Shown in pieces: positions 11,479 through 23,006 of a stretch of 64,000 bases of DNA. The stretch is from NCBI GenBank assembly GCA_022701365.1, contig JAKUHH010000032.1:186001-250000 (forward strand), in the 5' to 3' direction. Position numbers and translations under genes: made by a program. The DNA comes from Mycocentrospora acerina (lineage: Eukaryota; Ascomycota; Dothideomycetes; Pleosporales). Below the pieces are notes generated by a model, which saw only the letters and a list, made by a program, of their open reading frames with translations, did no database searches and was not told where the DNA came from. The first letter of the stretch is position 1; each line of letters opens with the position of its first letter.

Positions 11479-13212
11479 TCACCCAACGTACGGACCAAAT
11501 GGCGCTCCCTCAAGTTTAAAGTGTCCTGGTTGCAGTTTCTGGAACACGCCCACCGGGTCATACTTGACCGCAATCTTCTTGAGCCTTTGCTGCGAAACTG
11601 ACCCGTAACTCGAGATGACGTCCTGGTGGGCTGAGGCGTAGTTCATGTAGATGAAGTCATTGTACAAATTTCTCTTCTTTGCTTCGGCGACCAGAGCAAT
11701 TTCTAGCTTGTTTGTAAACGACCAGATCCGGCTGTCATCCGCTTTGTTTGTCCACCACATAGCAAGATTGCAGATGAAGACTGGTCCCTCGTTGGGATCC
11801 AGGCCCAAAGCGTTGCCGCCGTTCTGCTGCATGTTTTGCATTGCAGGCACAGTGATGGCCTGTAGAGAGAGCACTGGAAACAGATCGACAATGTCCAGAA
11901 TCTCGGGCAGCATGTTGAAAAACGTGTCCATGATGAACTTGAAGAGATCCTTGTCCAGCTTGAACGTCCTGTCCCAGTAAATTTCGCGGATGCCATTGGG
12001 TGCGCCTCCGCCCAGGTTAGTAACCAGCGTGGAGAGATTGTTTATGGCGGTCGTATCCTGGACTGCAGGAATCGCCCTCCACTCATCGAAGATTGGGGGC
12101 CATGGAGTGGGGTCGGAATATTCTAGGTCTGCTCCTGCAATCTTCACGCCGTTCTGCATCGCAAACGAAACGATCTGCGCCTGTTTGGTATCGTTGGCCG
12201 CATCCCTCGCAAGATTATAATAGGCCTGATACACAGCTTCCCATTCAGACTCGAGATGAGCACGCCCGCCACCCCACATTACTCCGTGTTCGAAGGTCCT
12301 TACGTTGAAGCGAGTGACGATTCCAAAGTTGTTGCCACCACCTCGTAGGGCCCAATACAAGTCGGGGAATTCGGTAGCGCTGGTAGTTACAATGATGCCC
12401 GAAGCAGTCACCATTTCAAAGGACTCTACGTTGTCGCATGCCCATCCGTAGGCATTTGCAAAGTGGGAAATGCCCCCTCCTAACGTCAATCCAGATACAC
12501 CAACAGAGGCGATCTAAGTAGAGTCAGAAAATGTTCTCAATACTGTAAAAACAGATTGTTGGGGGGTTGCAGGCAAGACGCTTACCCGGCCTCCAATCAC
12601 AGACAAACCATGCTGCTCCAAAGTCTTGTAGACATTGATCCAACGATTTCCAGGCCCAATCGATGCAATCTTCTTGTCGGCAGACAACGATATCTCATTC
12701 ATCCTCTCGAGAGCTACTGTGATACCCCCTACGCTGCTGGAAGATCCCGCAAAGGCAGCATGGCCCCCTCCCTTCACGGCAAAAGGGCATTGTGTTAATC
12801 GAGATAGCAGAACCAGAGTCGACACTTGTAATGACGAAGAAGGCTTAAAGATGCAAGCCGGGTTGACTTCGTTTTGCTGAGCCGACCAGTATTCGCTAGT
12901 GAAGTTCTTGTAAGCCGCCGACCCTTCTGAAAGCACTCTCTCGCCGCCAAATGTGAGCTTCAGGGTTGAGCACTTTCTCAACGTCAGCACTTTGGATGTT
13001 TTTTTTTAGATACTAGACAATCTTAAACTTACTGCTATAGAGCAACTATCCAACTGTGATCGTTCTACTAACCCTGCACGTTCTGGAATAGCTGAAACAT
13101 TGACACCATTGTTAACGAGGGCCTGTGTGACGTTGAAATCAACTGGCTCAAAGGTGTTTGATAGCCCCTTTGCCGTAAGAGCGCTCAGTGAAATCACAGA
13201 AGTAAGTTTCAT
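11479..13212 (-). CDS. Secreted FAD-linked oxidoreductase (berberine-bridge/BBE type)
   Basis: Three exons (13033-13212, 12586-12972, 11479-12513) give 533 residues. The N-terminus MKLTSVISLSALTAKGLS is a signal peptide. The PCMH-type FAD-binding domain has CPFAVKGGGHAAFAGSSSSVGGI; His about 131 is the usual covalent flavin-linking histidine. It continues with GLSVIGGR and GLTLGGGISHFANAYGWACDNV. The substrate domain ends in a BBE-like motif (NDFIYMNYASAHQDVISSYG). Fungal relatives oxidise sugars, alcohols or pathway intermediates with oxygen, making hydrogen peroxide. The substrate cannot be told from sequence, and there is no neighbouring biosynthetic cluster. Introns are 60 and 72 nt and the frame is intact throughout. 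Confidence 0.88.
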
Positions 13213-14872
13213 ATCCTTCTCAATGGTGATATCTCATCACAATCAGAGATCAATATCGGAGATAAAAAAGTGCGAGGAAGGTATCATGTCGCGGCACGGC
13301 AGCAGCTCTTCTTAGGGACTGGCAGGACAATTAAATCAGTCTGTAGTAGCTAAATTGGTCCCCAATCTAATACCTCTAAACCCAGTAGATTTAACGTTTC
13401 TTCTTAGGCCACAGCATCAAGAGACTGCCTGGGCATGTCTATCACGGAGGGTTGCCACAGAAAAAACGCGGCGTGGTATTGAACTAGTCCATCCCAAGAC
13501 TAGTGCTGCTGTATTTCGAATCCTTCGCGAATCTCACGTCTGGGGATACGGGAGAACCATGAAAGGTGCATTGCTCCGTTCACCGTCTTGGAAAATCCTA
13601 CCAAAGTTCTTATCGAATGAAGCTCAGTGGTCGAGAGCAGTGTCATGCCGGGTTTTCAACTAATACAACCCAAAAAGTAACTAGACATTCTCTTAATGAT
13701 AGTAAGAGGCTGCAGACGATTATTTTTTAGCTGATCATTCTGAAGCAGGCTGGCAGTTCATTTATGGCGTAGAAAGAAGTCAAGGGACGGAAGCACGATC
13801 CGCGAAAGACGCTAGATGCTAGCGTCAACTAACCATCAAGCGGGATGGTCCATCAGCTCGAGCCCCACTCGTGCCGCGTCTCTAACTGCACGTTGATCCA
13901 TCGAACACCAGGAATTGGCTGTATGGCTTTTGCCCCTCAGATACTGTGCATCAAGGGTCAGGCGATTAACTTCTTTTGGTTTAAATCGTCGCACCTGATC
14001 GTTGCTGATATGAAGACTTCGGGACGGGGCAAGCAGACTGTGGCGTTTTGCGTTCGTCGTGAATTTGGTCAAAGAAGACTTCATATACACAATTGCACTC
14101 TTTACTAGAAGCGTGTGCAGCAATATGTTCTCATCCAACCCAAAGCATGTTCACCAGAGAAAAGCTTGAACGGCACAATATTTTGTGCTGAAATAGACTG
14201 ACCGCAGGACCTCTTTGCTGTCATACACTTAAAGCTTCCGACATCCAACGACGTACCCGACTCGACATCCGCGTAGATGAACGAGCATCATGGGCATTTC
14301 GGGTTTGTGCTGTTGATCAGTTATTGTTTTTCGTTTGTTCACCTTGAAGCCAAGACGACCAAGCACTGCAAGGCATCAAGAAGGGAAGCGGCATTATCGT
14401 TTTCTACGGTCGGTGTCGGTGGCGGAAGTACCTCGAGTCCTTCAATGTTTGATCAGGTCAACGATGGTAAAAATGTCATGGGAACTGTTTAACTGAACTA
14501 ATGCCCCAACAGAAATGACACTGCAAAACCGACGAATGAAGTAATGTCGGCCGAGACGAGAAGATTAAGTAACGCACACAGTCTCCCAGAGTGAGATTTC
14601 ATTTGAAACCATTAGGTTAGGTTGTAGCAACTTTGTGGCGTTTCTTCAGGCGCTCATATATGATCAGACTTGCCAGATGTGATAGCGTTCGACGCGCCGG
14701 AAAAATACATCTTATATCTTAAAGGTTCCAACAGCGTGGAATCCCATTTAGGTCAGCTGGGATACCGATCCAAATCATTGGATCAAGTGAAGGATTAAAT
14801 ACGTAAAAGCTGCAATTCTATCAATCATGGTTTCTATTTTACGTAGCCTTTTCTTCTTCTTTTCTAATGCCC
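13213..14872. other. Intergenic, no gene recognised
   Basis: About 1.7 kb between the FAD oxidoreductase start and a rhodopsin-like pseudogene. Small overlapping frames occur on both strands near 13840-14140, without motifs. Nothing further can be supported. Confidence 0.5.
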
Positions 14873-16155
14873 CCCGTACGAAATGGCGTCCACTGGTGGT
14901 TGAATTTCTCAGAATGCGCTACTCCGAGCTGACTATGCCATGATGTCGTTGACGTCGATAGTATTCATTGCACGCATAGTGGTCCAGTTTTTGAGAAGAA
15001 AACTTGTAAAGTGGCATAATGTATGGTTGTATGTCTCTTTTGCGGGTTATATCTCCGTCTCTGTACTATATGTTCTCATCACGCCAGTGATGGTTCGGTT
15101 GGAAAAGGTACAGAGCGGCGAGATTATGGACTGGGAAAGTTTGCAGCGAGATATTGATTTCATGACTCACGTCATGTAGCCCAGTGGCATGATGTTTTGG
15201 ACATGCCTTTGGTTTGTCAAATTCTCGTTGTTGGTACTATATAAGAAGCTTTTAAAAGTTTTTCTAAACAAGTGTTGTGGCTTTGATGGAGTATTGTCGT
15301 CTTCTGTGGGTTGGTGGGTTGCTTGCCATTACGCACGTTACAAAAATACTGACTCAAGTGAAGATACTCATCAGCTGCATCGTTACCGGGCCTGTGATTA
15401 GTTGCGAGGACTTGAAGAAGTTTTCCGAAACTGCCTAATGTAGCACTGAACGAGATGTTCGTCATACAACTATGAGTCTTTGGTACGCGTATGCTGTTGA
15501 AATAGTGACAACTTTAGTGGGTCAGAAGGTTTTCCTCTGGGTGTTCTTACCAAAATACAAATCTTTAACGTCTGTTGACGCTGAATATTCAAGTGATGTT
15601 CCGCCCACTTCTACTCATATGGAATGTTCAAATGCCATGCACTCGGAAAACCGGTGCAGGTATTATTTTTCAGTTCTGAATTTATCTGCATCATCTTTTC
15701 GACGATTTGAGTCTTACAAATCAGCGTTCGTAATTGGAAACTTACGAAGCCAGCTGGCAAATGGTTAATGCTTTGGACGATCCTCGAATGCTCAACAGGT
15801 ATGTACACCTTCAACGATATTTATTTCTTAGACAGCTGTCACTGAATCTACTCTAGCTGTCGTCATCGGATGCAGCCCTCAATTTACCACTCTCAGACGA
15901 AATGAAAGCAACACGTCGCCGTTGTATGATGTTGAAGGTTGTATCCAAGTGTCCTTGGACCGCCCGAATGGAGAAGACCACGAAACTATAAAGCTTGAAA
16001 GTATGCATAGCTCGAGTACTCATGCAAATAGCGTTAGGGATGTAGGATTGTGGGATGACGATACCCAGAAGCTTCACAAGACCACGTACGGTATTCAAGT
16101 AACGACGGTATTGGAGCATATTGAGGCACGGCTGCAACCAAGTCTTGACGGCTAA
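14873..16155 (+). pseudogene. Fungal rhodopsin-like (PF20684-type) integral membrane protein, eroded
   Basis: Read in one frame from 14873 this looks like a seven-helix fungal membrane protein: DYAMMSLTSIVFIARIVVQF, a helix near 15030, SGMMFWTCLWFVKFSLLVLYKKLL, after a likely intron TKILTQVKILISCIVTGPVISC, then MSLWYAYAVEIVTTL, and after another intron LWTILECSTAVVIGCSPQF and a polar tail ending at 16155. Three in-frame stops interrupt it: TGA near 14898, TAG near 15177 and TAA near 15435. Each can arise by one C-to-T or G-to-A transition, as RIP produces. The frame around each stop stays aligned, so decay is recent or mild. The middle of the protein (15540-15740) is poorly conserved. Function of the family is unknown. 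Confidence 0.65.
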
Positions 16156-16664
16156 TATATGATCGAAAAAAAGTGGGAGGTGTACATGTGTGAAGTGTGT
16201 CAATGGCAGAGCATCGTCTCCATAAGACAACTTGGAGCCCAATCGTAATCAGGTAGTTTAAGTGATCATTCTCATGGGTCATTGGCAGTTGTCTTCTACA
16301 TCCGATAACTTTCTGGCTAGATTTGTAACTCGAGGGACATGTTAGACGGGAGAAATTTTGCCTGAGGCAAAACGTAGCTGACTGAGCACGGACGCGTCGA
16401 CGGCAACCGCCGCCAATCTCAAAGTGAGAAGTGCCTCCCAAACATTTCGCTGCTCATCACCAGCTCCCACCACAACCACCACCACCACAACCTCACGTGC
16501 GCATCACTTCTTACGCGCGAACAACCTGATTTTTTACGAACCAGTATACAGTAAACGCCAAAGAAATCGCGATCGAAGGCGCGACCGCGACTTCCTCTGT
16601 CCCCAGCTCTTCCCTCTTTCCCGAGTCGTTTCGACAATCTCCTCCACCTCGGCTCTGCGCCACC
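16156..16664. promoter_or_regulatory. NAB2 upstream region
   Basis: Holds a CCA-rich tract (about 16448-16490) immediately followed by a CACGTG-containing stretch near 16494, then pyrimidine-rich sequence up to the NAB2 ATG. This fits a fungal promoter with a CT-rich leader. No coding sequence recognised. Confidence 0.4.
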
Positions 16665-18380
16665 ATGTCTGTCGACTTCTCCAACGAGTCGCCGCTGGCG
16701 ATGCAGCTGCAGCAAGTCGTGCAGCCCAAGCTCGCTGAATTCGGGTGGACGACGGGCGGCGACGACACGACGCTGTTTGAGTACATTCTGCTCATGTTGG
16801 CCAACGACAAGAACGAGTCACAAGTCGCGTCAGAGCTGTCCAACGACCTGCTTGACTTGGGGCCAGAGAACACAGAGACACAGCAGTTTGCGCAGTGGCT
16901 GTTTGAGACGATTGAGCAGCTGAAGCGACAGCTCGCTGGCGGCGACGCGCAAGCCATGTCCGGCAATGAGCACTTCATGGACGGCGCCTCCAACGATGCG
17001 TTTGCGTCTGCCCAAGATTCCGAGATGGAAGGCGTCACAGATTCTGCACAGGGCACAATGTACGTCGGCCCTCACTTTTCTCCCTCTCCTGTCACGTCAC
17101 GCGTCGACGTGTTTTTGCCGGAAACCAGCAGAAGCAGTCCACGTGGGCGTCGTCAAGATTTTGCATCTCGCAATGGACAGATTCTGACAGCACATAGCCC
17201 CACAGGTCCCAAGGCCATGCGCAGTGGCAGCGGCCCTCAACCAACACGACCCGCGCGCGGCGGCGGACGCATGCTCAACCAACTGAACAAGTCGATGAAC
17301 CGCAATGACGACTCGCCCCTTCACCGCGTCAGAGGCGCAGGTCAGGGCGTTGGGCGGATAAACTCGCACGCTCGCGAGCCTCCAAAAGGCCCGCGGGGCC
17401 AGAACATTGGCCGCGGCATCGAGGCCATGGCAAACGGTCGTGGTATGGGCAACGTCGGCAACGTCAACATGGGCCCTGGAAACATGAACGGCATGAACAT
17501 GGGCGGAATGCCTGGCATGTCAATGCCACCCATGGGCCAGAACGGCATGCCCGGCATGCTCAACCCACAACAACAGATGGCGCTCATGCAAATGTACGAG
17601 CAGCAGGCACAGATGATGCAACAGATCTTCTCCGGCGGCGCCCCCACAGCATTCGTCAACCCCAACTTCAACAACGGTAACCGCAACGGGCACAAGAAGC
17701 CTCTACATCAGCGCATGGACCGGCCACAGCACGGCAATAAGGGCATGCACGCCTCTGCAAAGTTTGCAAAGAAGGAGGGTCAAGACGAGAATATGGGTGA
17801 AGGCTTGGCAGAGAACGGCGACGGCATGGAAGTCGAGTCGACGCGCCCAGAGCCGTCATCAACCATGTGCAAGTTCAACCTCAGGTGCACCAACCCAGAC
17901 TGCATCTTCGTCCACCAGTCTCCAGCAGCTGCGCCAGGAACACCAGTCGACATGAAGGATCAATGCGACTTTGGTGCTGCATGCAAGAACAAGAAGTGCG
18001 TGGGCAAGCACCCATCACCCGCACAACGCCAGAAGTTCCAGTCTGAGCAAGAGTGCGCTTTCTATCCCAACTGCCGGGATCCCGCCAACTGCCCATACAA
18101 GCATCCGCAAGCAGCACCGTGCCGAAACGGCGGTGACTGCACAACGGCCGACTGCAAGTTCTGGCATACGAGCGTTATGTGCAAGTTCAACCCATGCTTG
18201 AACGTGCGGTGCGTGTACAAGCATGCGCCTGGGCAGAAGAAGAACAACACCAATGTATGGGTGGCAAATAAGGAAGGCGAAGAGAAGCAGCATGTTAGCG
18301 AGAGGAAATTTGTGGATGAGGAGCAGCAAGAGGAACTAATCATCCCGGGCCAGAATCAGAACGTGGACGTGGAGATATAG
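16665..18380 (+). CDS. NAB2: Nuclear poly(A)-RNA-binding protein NAB2
   Basis: The N-terminal PWI-like fold (LQQVVQPKLAEFGWTTGGDD..LFEYILLMLANDK) is the Nab2 N-domain that contacts the nuclear pore protein Mlp1. A basic Arg/Gly region follows (PTRPARGGGRMLNQ), then a Met/Gly/Gln-rich stretch, then five CCCH zinc fingers: CKFNLRCTNPDCIFVH, CDFGAACKNKKCVGKH, CAFYPNCRDPANCPYKH, CRNGGDCTTADCKFWH and CKFNPCLNVRCVYKH. Nab2 binds poly(A) and licenses mRNA export. The whole span is open (571 residues), but 17060-17197 looks like a 138-nt intron: GTACGT donor, CTGAC branch, CATAG acceptor. Removing it gives 525 residues and joins AQGTI to PTGPKAM. I favour the spliced form (16665-17059, 17198-18380). 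Confidence 0.9.
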   Translation: MSVDFSNESPLAMQLQQVVQPKLAEFGWTTGGDDTTLFEYILLMLANDKNESQVASELSNDLLDLGPENTETQQFAQWLFETIEQLKRQLAGGDAQAMSGNEHFMDGASNDAFASAQDSEMEGVTDSAQGTMYVGPHFSPSPVTSRVDVFLPETSRSSPRGRRQDFASRNGQILTAHSPTGPKAMRSGSGPQPTRPARGGGRMLNQLNKSMNRNDDSPLHRVRGAGQGVGRINSHAREPPKGPRGQNIGRGIEAMANGRGMGNVGNVNMGPGNMNGMNMGGMPGMSMPPMGQNGMPGMLNPQQQMALMQMYEQQAQMMQQIFSGGAPTAFVNPNFNNGNRNGHKKPLHQRMDRPQHGNKGMHASAKFAKKEGQDENMGEGLAENGDGMEVESTRPEPSSTMCKFNLRCTNPDCIFVHQSPAAAPGTPVDMKDQCDFGAACKNKKCVGKHPSPAQRQKFQSEQECAFYPNCRDPANCPYKHPQAAPCRNGGDCTTADCKFWHTSVMCKFNPCLNVRCVYKHAPGQKKNNTNVWVANKEGEEKQHVSERKFVDEEQQEELIIPGQNQNVDVEI

Positions 18381-18988
18381 AGAGAGATTGGTGGCGAAGA
18401 GACCATATGGGCCCTGGGGTGGAAGTATGGAATGATACCAATTGAAGAGAGCAGAGGGCATGGACAGCGGGGGCTTCACGAAGAGGCATCTGTACAATAG
18501 TCCTGGATACGGCTGTGCACGCGGCGTTTTCTGGTTTCGAGGGTGGCATGAAATGGCCTTGGTTGTGTGAGATGGAATGGTGCGTGGATGGAAATGCAAA
18601 TGCAAATGTGGTTGTTTTGCGGCCTCTGGGCTGGCGGGTTGTCTTGTTACACATGTTGTCTTTTGCCTGTGGTGATTTCCATGTCCACGTGACGTAAATA
18701 TATATAAACATATGTATGTATGTGTATACACACAAATATTTGAATACATGTGTCAGTGTGGCTGTTCCCCATGCACGCCGCGACATGACATGGTGCATAT
18801 CCGTTTGGAAGGGCTAACCTCGAATCCATGACGCTACGCTCGGACAATTTCCGCGGCCTCACGTCAACCCACTTGCTTCGTCATGGCCGCTCTGTGCGTC
18901 GCTTCGAGCTCTTCCTCTCCACCACCACCAATTGAGTGAATGCGCATCTTGTTCGCCGGCAATGCCATTCCAGAGCCATGTTTCTCCC
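18381..18988. other. Intergenic between NAB2 and HEM14
   Basis: NAB2 3' flank and HEM14 promoter. An AT-rich alternating tract (TATATA, then TATG/TGTA repeats) lies at about 18697-18735. An in-frame ATG at 18932 could extend HEM14 by 19 codons. Confidence 0.5.
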
Positions 18989-21019
18989 ATGTTGACGCGC
19001 CGATCCGCCCTCTCGTCCGCTGTGCGTGGTTCAGAGCTGGTTGGAACATGGCGCCGGCGCATCCTCGCTCCACTATGCAGTAGGAACCTGCCCTCGCGAC
19101 ACAACCTCCTCGGCATCCGCCATGCCTCGACCACGTCACCCGAGCGGATAGCTGTTCTTGGCGGTGGAATTGCCGGGCTGAGCAGTGCGTATTTTACAGC
19201 CAAGGAGTTTCCGCAGGCCAAGATTACGCTGTTCGAGAGCGCGCCCGAGGTTGGGGGGTGGATCAAGTCGCGGAGGGTTAGTGTCGAGAAGAAGAAGGAG
19301 GAGCTAGGAGGGGTGGAAGGAGCGAAGGAAGAGAGTGTCTTGTTTGAGCTGGGGCCGAGGAATCTGAGGAACTCGACAGTCACGGCTTCAATGGTGAGTT
19401 CTGCCAAGGATGTAGAGTAGGGAGGTGTAAGTGGTGGATGGTAAGGCATGACCATTGGACATTGAAATGCGGATTATGGTCATTGGACTATAAACATTGG
19501 ACTATGAACATTGGACTATGAATAGTAAACCACTACACAACCAAGGCTAACTCACAACAATCAGATTGAGGAACTCAACATTGTCGACGATGTCTTGTAC
19601 ACGTTAAAAACCGACCCTGGCGCAAAGAATCGCTTCGTCTTCTTCCCCGACCGACTGAACCGCCTTCCTTCCGAAGCGCCCTCACTATCCTCCCTCTTTG
19701 CCCTCTACCGCTCTGGCATCCTCGGCGGGGCATTCAGCCTCATCAAGGAGCCCATGATGCCACGACGTCCCTCTGGCCTGCACGATGAGACTGTCGGTGC
19801 CTTCCTTGCACGACGTGTTGATAAGCGGATTGCGGACAACATTGTCTCTGCCGTGTTTCACGGCATCTATGCAGGCGATGTGTGGAATCTGAGCGCCAAA
19901 ACACTACTGAGTCTTGCATGGCAGTTGGAGGGAAGATATGGCAGTGCGCTCGGGGGGTTCTTCAAAATGCAGAGCGAAGAGGAGGGCAAGGGGCAATGCA
20001 CACTCGCGCATCCACGTGACGTCGAAGTGGCGCGCAGTATGAACGACGAGATTCAATTGGATAGGGAGTTCCAAGAGAAGCTCAAGGGGGCGAGCATGTT
20101 TACGTTCAAGGATGGACTGCAGACGTTGGTCACGGCGTTGACGAAAAAGCTAGAAGAGATGGGTGTAGAGATCAAAACCAACACATCGGTTCAAAACTTT
20201 AAGCCAACCGAAGGCGAGAGGGGCGTGGAAATTGTGGCTGGCGTACGCTGTTCCTGATTCCCCTTCTTCTCCTTCAACTAACACCACTAATAGCCCTCCT
20301 CCACCTCTCCAGCAGAAACTTTCGACCTCGCCATTTCCACCCTACGCAACCCCAACCTAACCCCCTACGTTACCGTTCAAACCATAAACCTCTATTTCAG
20401 TACACCACCCGCCGACCTCCTCCCTGTCCAAGGTTTCGGCTACCTCATTCCCCAAAGCATTCCCTTTGAACAGAACCCTGAGCGCGCCTTGGGCGTTATT
20501 TTCGACTCGAGCGCGATTCGCGGACAAGACACCGCCAGCGGCACAAAACTTACCGTCATGATGGGTGGGCACTGGTGGGATGGCTGGGAGCATTACCCCA
20601 GCGAAGAAGAAGGGCTAGACATGGCCCGTGCAGTACTGAAGAGACATCTGGGCATCGAAGAGGAGCCTGTGACGTCGATAGTAAATCTCAGTCGAGAATG
20701 TATTCCTCAGTATACTGTTGGGTATGAAGACCGCCTGAGAGACTTTGCCGAGGATGTCAGTAAAGAGTTCAAGGGTAGGTTGAGGGTTGTCGGCAGCCAG
20801 TTCAATGGTGTAGGGGTGAATGATAGTATCACTGCGGCGTGGAATCTGGCCAGGGGGCTGAGGGGTGAGGGGTGGAAAGGTGATGCGGTGGGGCTAGAGA
20901 AGGTGAGAGACCAAAGACAATGGGTCAAGGTTGCGGCGAGTGAGATGGTGTGGAGTGGGAGGGGAAGTATCAAAGGTGCTGTAGGCGGAGGAAGGGGTGG
21001 TGTTGGGGGTGGAGTGTAG
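18989..21019 (+). CDS. HEM14: Mitochondrial protoporphyrinogen IX oxidase
   Basis: Three exons (18989-19393, 19565-20242, 20294-21019) give 602 residues; using the upstream ATG at 18932 would give 621. I prefer 18989 because MLTRRSALSSAVRG and the Arg-rich, acid-free stretch behind it form a mitochondrial presequence. The FAD dinucleotide fold is IAVLGGGIAGLSSAYF. Other family marks are ELGPRNLRNS, FFPDRLNRLP, FHGIYAGDVWNLSAKTL and, near the C-terminus, SQFNGVGVNDSITAAWNLA. The enzyme removes six hydrogens from protoporphyrinogen IX with oxygen, the next-to-last step of haem synthesis, at the inner mitochondrial membrane. The C-terminus ends in a Gly-rich tail. Intron 1 carries a short tandem repeat. 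Confidence 0.93.
19448..19525. repeat. Short tandem repeat in HEM14 intron 1
   Basis: About three adjacent copies of a 14-base unit, CATTGGACTATGAA with small changes, plus looser partial copies upstream. It lies wholly inside the 171-nt first intron, which is long for this genome. Confidence 0.75.
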
Positions 21020-21328
21020 AAAAGTAAATAGAGTGGAAAAAGACCAAAAGTCTTGAACTTGGTAGTCTAAATGTTCATGAATACGGAGCTGGGACTGATA
21101 GTAATTCCCATGCATGATGTTGTTTAAAGCTTGTCCTTGAGTGTCTTTATTTCTCGCTGCTCATATTATTCCATAAGCTAATCAGACACTCCTGATGATT
21201 AAACTATACATTGACACCGAAGTTCAAGTACGAGTGAGCAATACCAAAGTAATAAGCATTTATAGCAATCGTACAAAACACCTAATTTTGCTGACATTCA
21301 TTCTCTGCAACATTTCTCCTCCCTATCA
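21020..21328. other. Convergent 3' spacer
   Basis: AT-rich spacer between the 3' ends of HEM14 and the xanthine dioxygenase gene; nothing else seen. Confidence 0.5.
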
Positions 21329-22465
21329 TCAAGCCGCCACAGCAACCTCTGCTGGGCCCTCAGGTGCTGTGCTACTTGCAAGGTTACATTGCCTGAATAT
21401 CCGCACTTCTGTAGGTGCGAATGCACCGACAACACTGTGAATCACGCCCTGGTTGTTGAACAAAACCATATCACCCTCCTCCCAATCATGCGGGTACACG
21501 AATTGTGGCGCAATACCCGGTCGCTGCATTCTGTATACAATTTCACGCACCTCTTCGAGATTGTCTACTACAGTTCCATCGCAGAGATGTAGCTTACGGA
21601 TTGCAGAAGGGTGGACCTGGAGAGCAAGCTGTCCCGTTACTGGGTTTTTCCAGCACATGGGAAGGATATGAATCTTCGACTCATCGATTGGAGGGAGCTC
21701 TTCGTTGGTTAGTTCTAGCCCTTCTGTCTCGAGGCCCAGGCCAGTGGATTTCGATCGCGCGGGAGACATCCAGATATATGGGTGTGGTGCGTATTCGACC
21801 TTGGTGGTGCGTGCAAACTCCTTATCGCTGTCGGAGAGAATGTCGTACATGGTGTATCCCGAGACAAAGGCTGTTGTTCCGAGAGGCACCTGCAGCTCTT
21901 CCCCACTGCCATCGTCGTAGCGTAGTGTCTGTGTGCGTCCCTTGGGGACCTTGACAGCCATAAGGGAGGTGACGCGTGGGGGATTGAGGTCGTAGAGGGC
22001 AGCGTCAATGTGCCAGCGGTAGAAGCGAGTATATTCAAGGTCCTCTGATTCTGGAACAATTGTCTTGTGGAATGTCTTGTGGTGCGGGTGTTTGAGTGTA
22101 ATGTTCTTTAGTCCCTCAAAATTCTCGACAAAGCCGTTGCCAATCACTTGTACCTGCGGTTGGTGTGGGATGGTCTTGAGATCTGGATGTAAAACGCTGC
22201 GTTTTGCGTCGATTGTCTTGCCATGGCCATAGCTAGAGCAAGCTGGATCAAAGCGTTGGGTGAGTTCATATTGGGCCTTTGGCGTGGCGTGGGCTTGGTT
22301 TTTTAGGACAAGTACAGAGAATTTGTACAACGCTTCATGAATGACTTCCCAGTCCGCATTGGAAAGATTGTTGACGTCGAGATTAGTGGCGGTGGCTCCT
22401 ATGTTGCAGCGAGAGCTGGTGGGGTGGGCAACGGAAACCACTTGAATGGATGATCCGATAGACAT
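21329..22465 (-). CDS. xanA: Fe(II)/2-oxoglutarate-dependent xanthine dioxygenase (XanA type)
   Basis: Single exon, 378 residues from ATG at 22465. It is a TauD/TfdA-fold dioxygenase. The iron ligands are visible: RWHIDAALYDLNPP gives His about 152 and Asp about 154, and NNQGVIHSVVGAF gives His about 343. In Aspergillus nidulans XanA the triad is His149/Asp151/His340, the same spacing. The WHIDAALY context and closing FNNQGVIHS are typical of XanA rather than of sulfonate dioxygenases. XanA turns xanthine into uric acid using 2-oxoglutarate and oxygen, a fungal alternative to molybdenum xanthine dehydrogenase, allowing purines to serve as nitrogen source. Expected cytosolic. Expression is probably nitrogen-controlled, but I did not identify specific sites. 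Confidence 0.85.
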   Translation of the reverse strand: MSIGSSIQVVSVAHPTSSRCNIGATATNLDVNNLSNADWEVIHEALYKFSVLVLKNQAHATPKAQYELTQRFDPACSSYGHGKTIDAKRSVLHPDLKTIPHQPQVQVIGNGFVENFEGLKNITLKHPHHKTFHKTIVPESEDLEYTRFYRWHIDAALYDLNPPRVTSLMAVKVPKGRTQTLRYDDGSGEELQVPLGTTAFVSGYTMYDILSDSDKEFARTTKVEYAPHPYIWMSPARSKSTGLGLETEGLELTNEELPPIDESKIHILPMCWKNPVTGQLALQVHPSAIRKLHLCDGTVVDNLEEVREIVYRMQRPGIAPQFVYPHDWEEGDMVLFNNQGVIHSVVGAFAPTEVRIFRQCNLASSTAPEGPAEVAVAA

Positions 22466-23006
22466 TGTCACTCTATTAAATTCTTTGAGCAGTATCAATC
22501 TGTGAATTCTCTGGAGATCAATATAACTTCAGCTTATATATGTCACTGCCTTTTTCTGACATCCGCGAAATAACACGGATGTAACCGAGACCGTTCGCCT
22601 CATAGCGGGGCCTTTGTGGAATTCTATCGTCGGACGTCGCCGGCCGACGGTTGAGGCAGATAACAGAAGAAGTGTGTTATCAGGTTTCATCCACAGAGAC
22701 TGAGAATCTGGCGGATTTAATTCGCTCTTTCAAGTTGCAAGCAATCCGCAGCTAGATTATAAGCCAATTGTGTGACTCGTAGTCGTAATTTTAGCGAGGG
22801 CATTCGGAGAAAGTCTCCGGAGGAGAACGCACTTCAAGTTATTTACTATGCTATCAGCGAAGAAAAATCTATGCTTACGATGACCGTCTATGCGACAGTA
22901 AATTTAGGGAGCTGACTACTTTGGCTTGCAAGCGCTTGGAAATATGACAAAAATTGAAAATTCTAAACATCCTTAGCTAACAAGGTTGCTGTCGTCAGGA
23001 CTACCC
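22466..23006. other. Intergenic, xanA promoter side
   Basis: Region between the dioxygenase start and the P450 3' end. No gene recognised. Confidence 0.5.
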
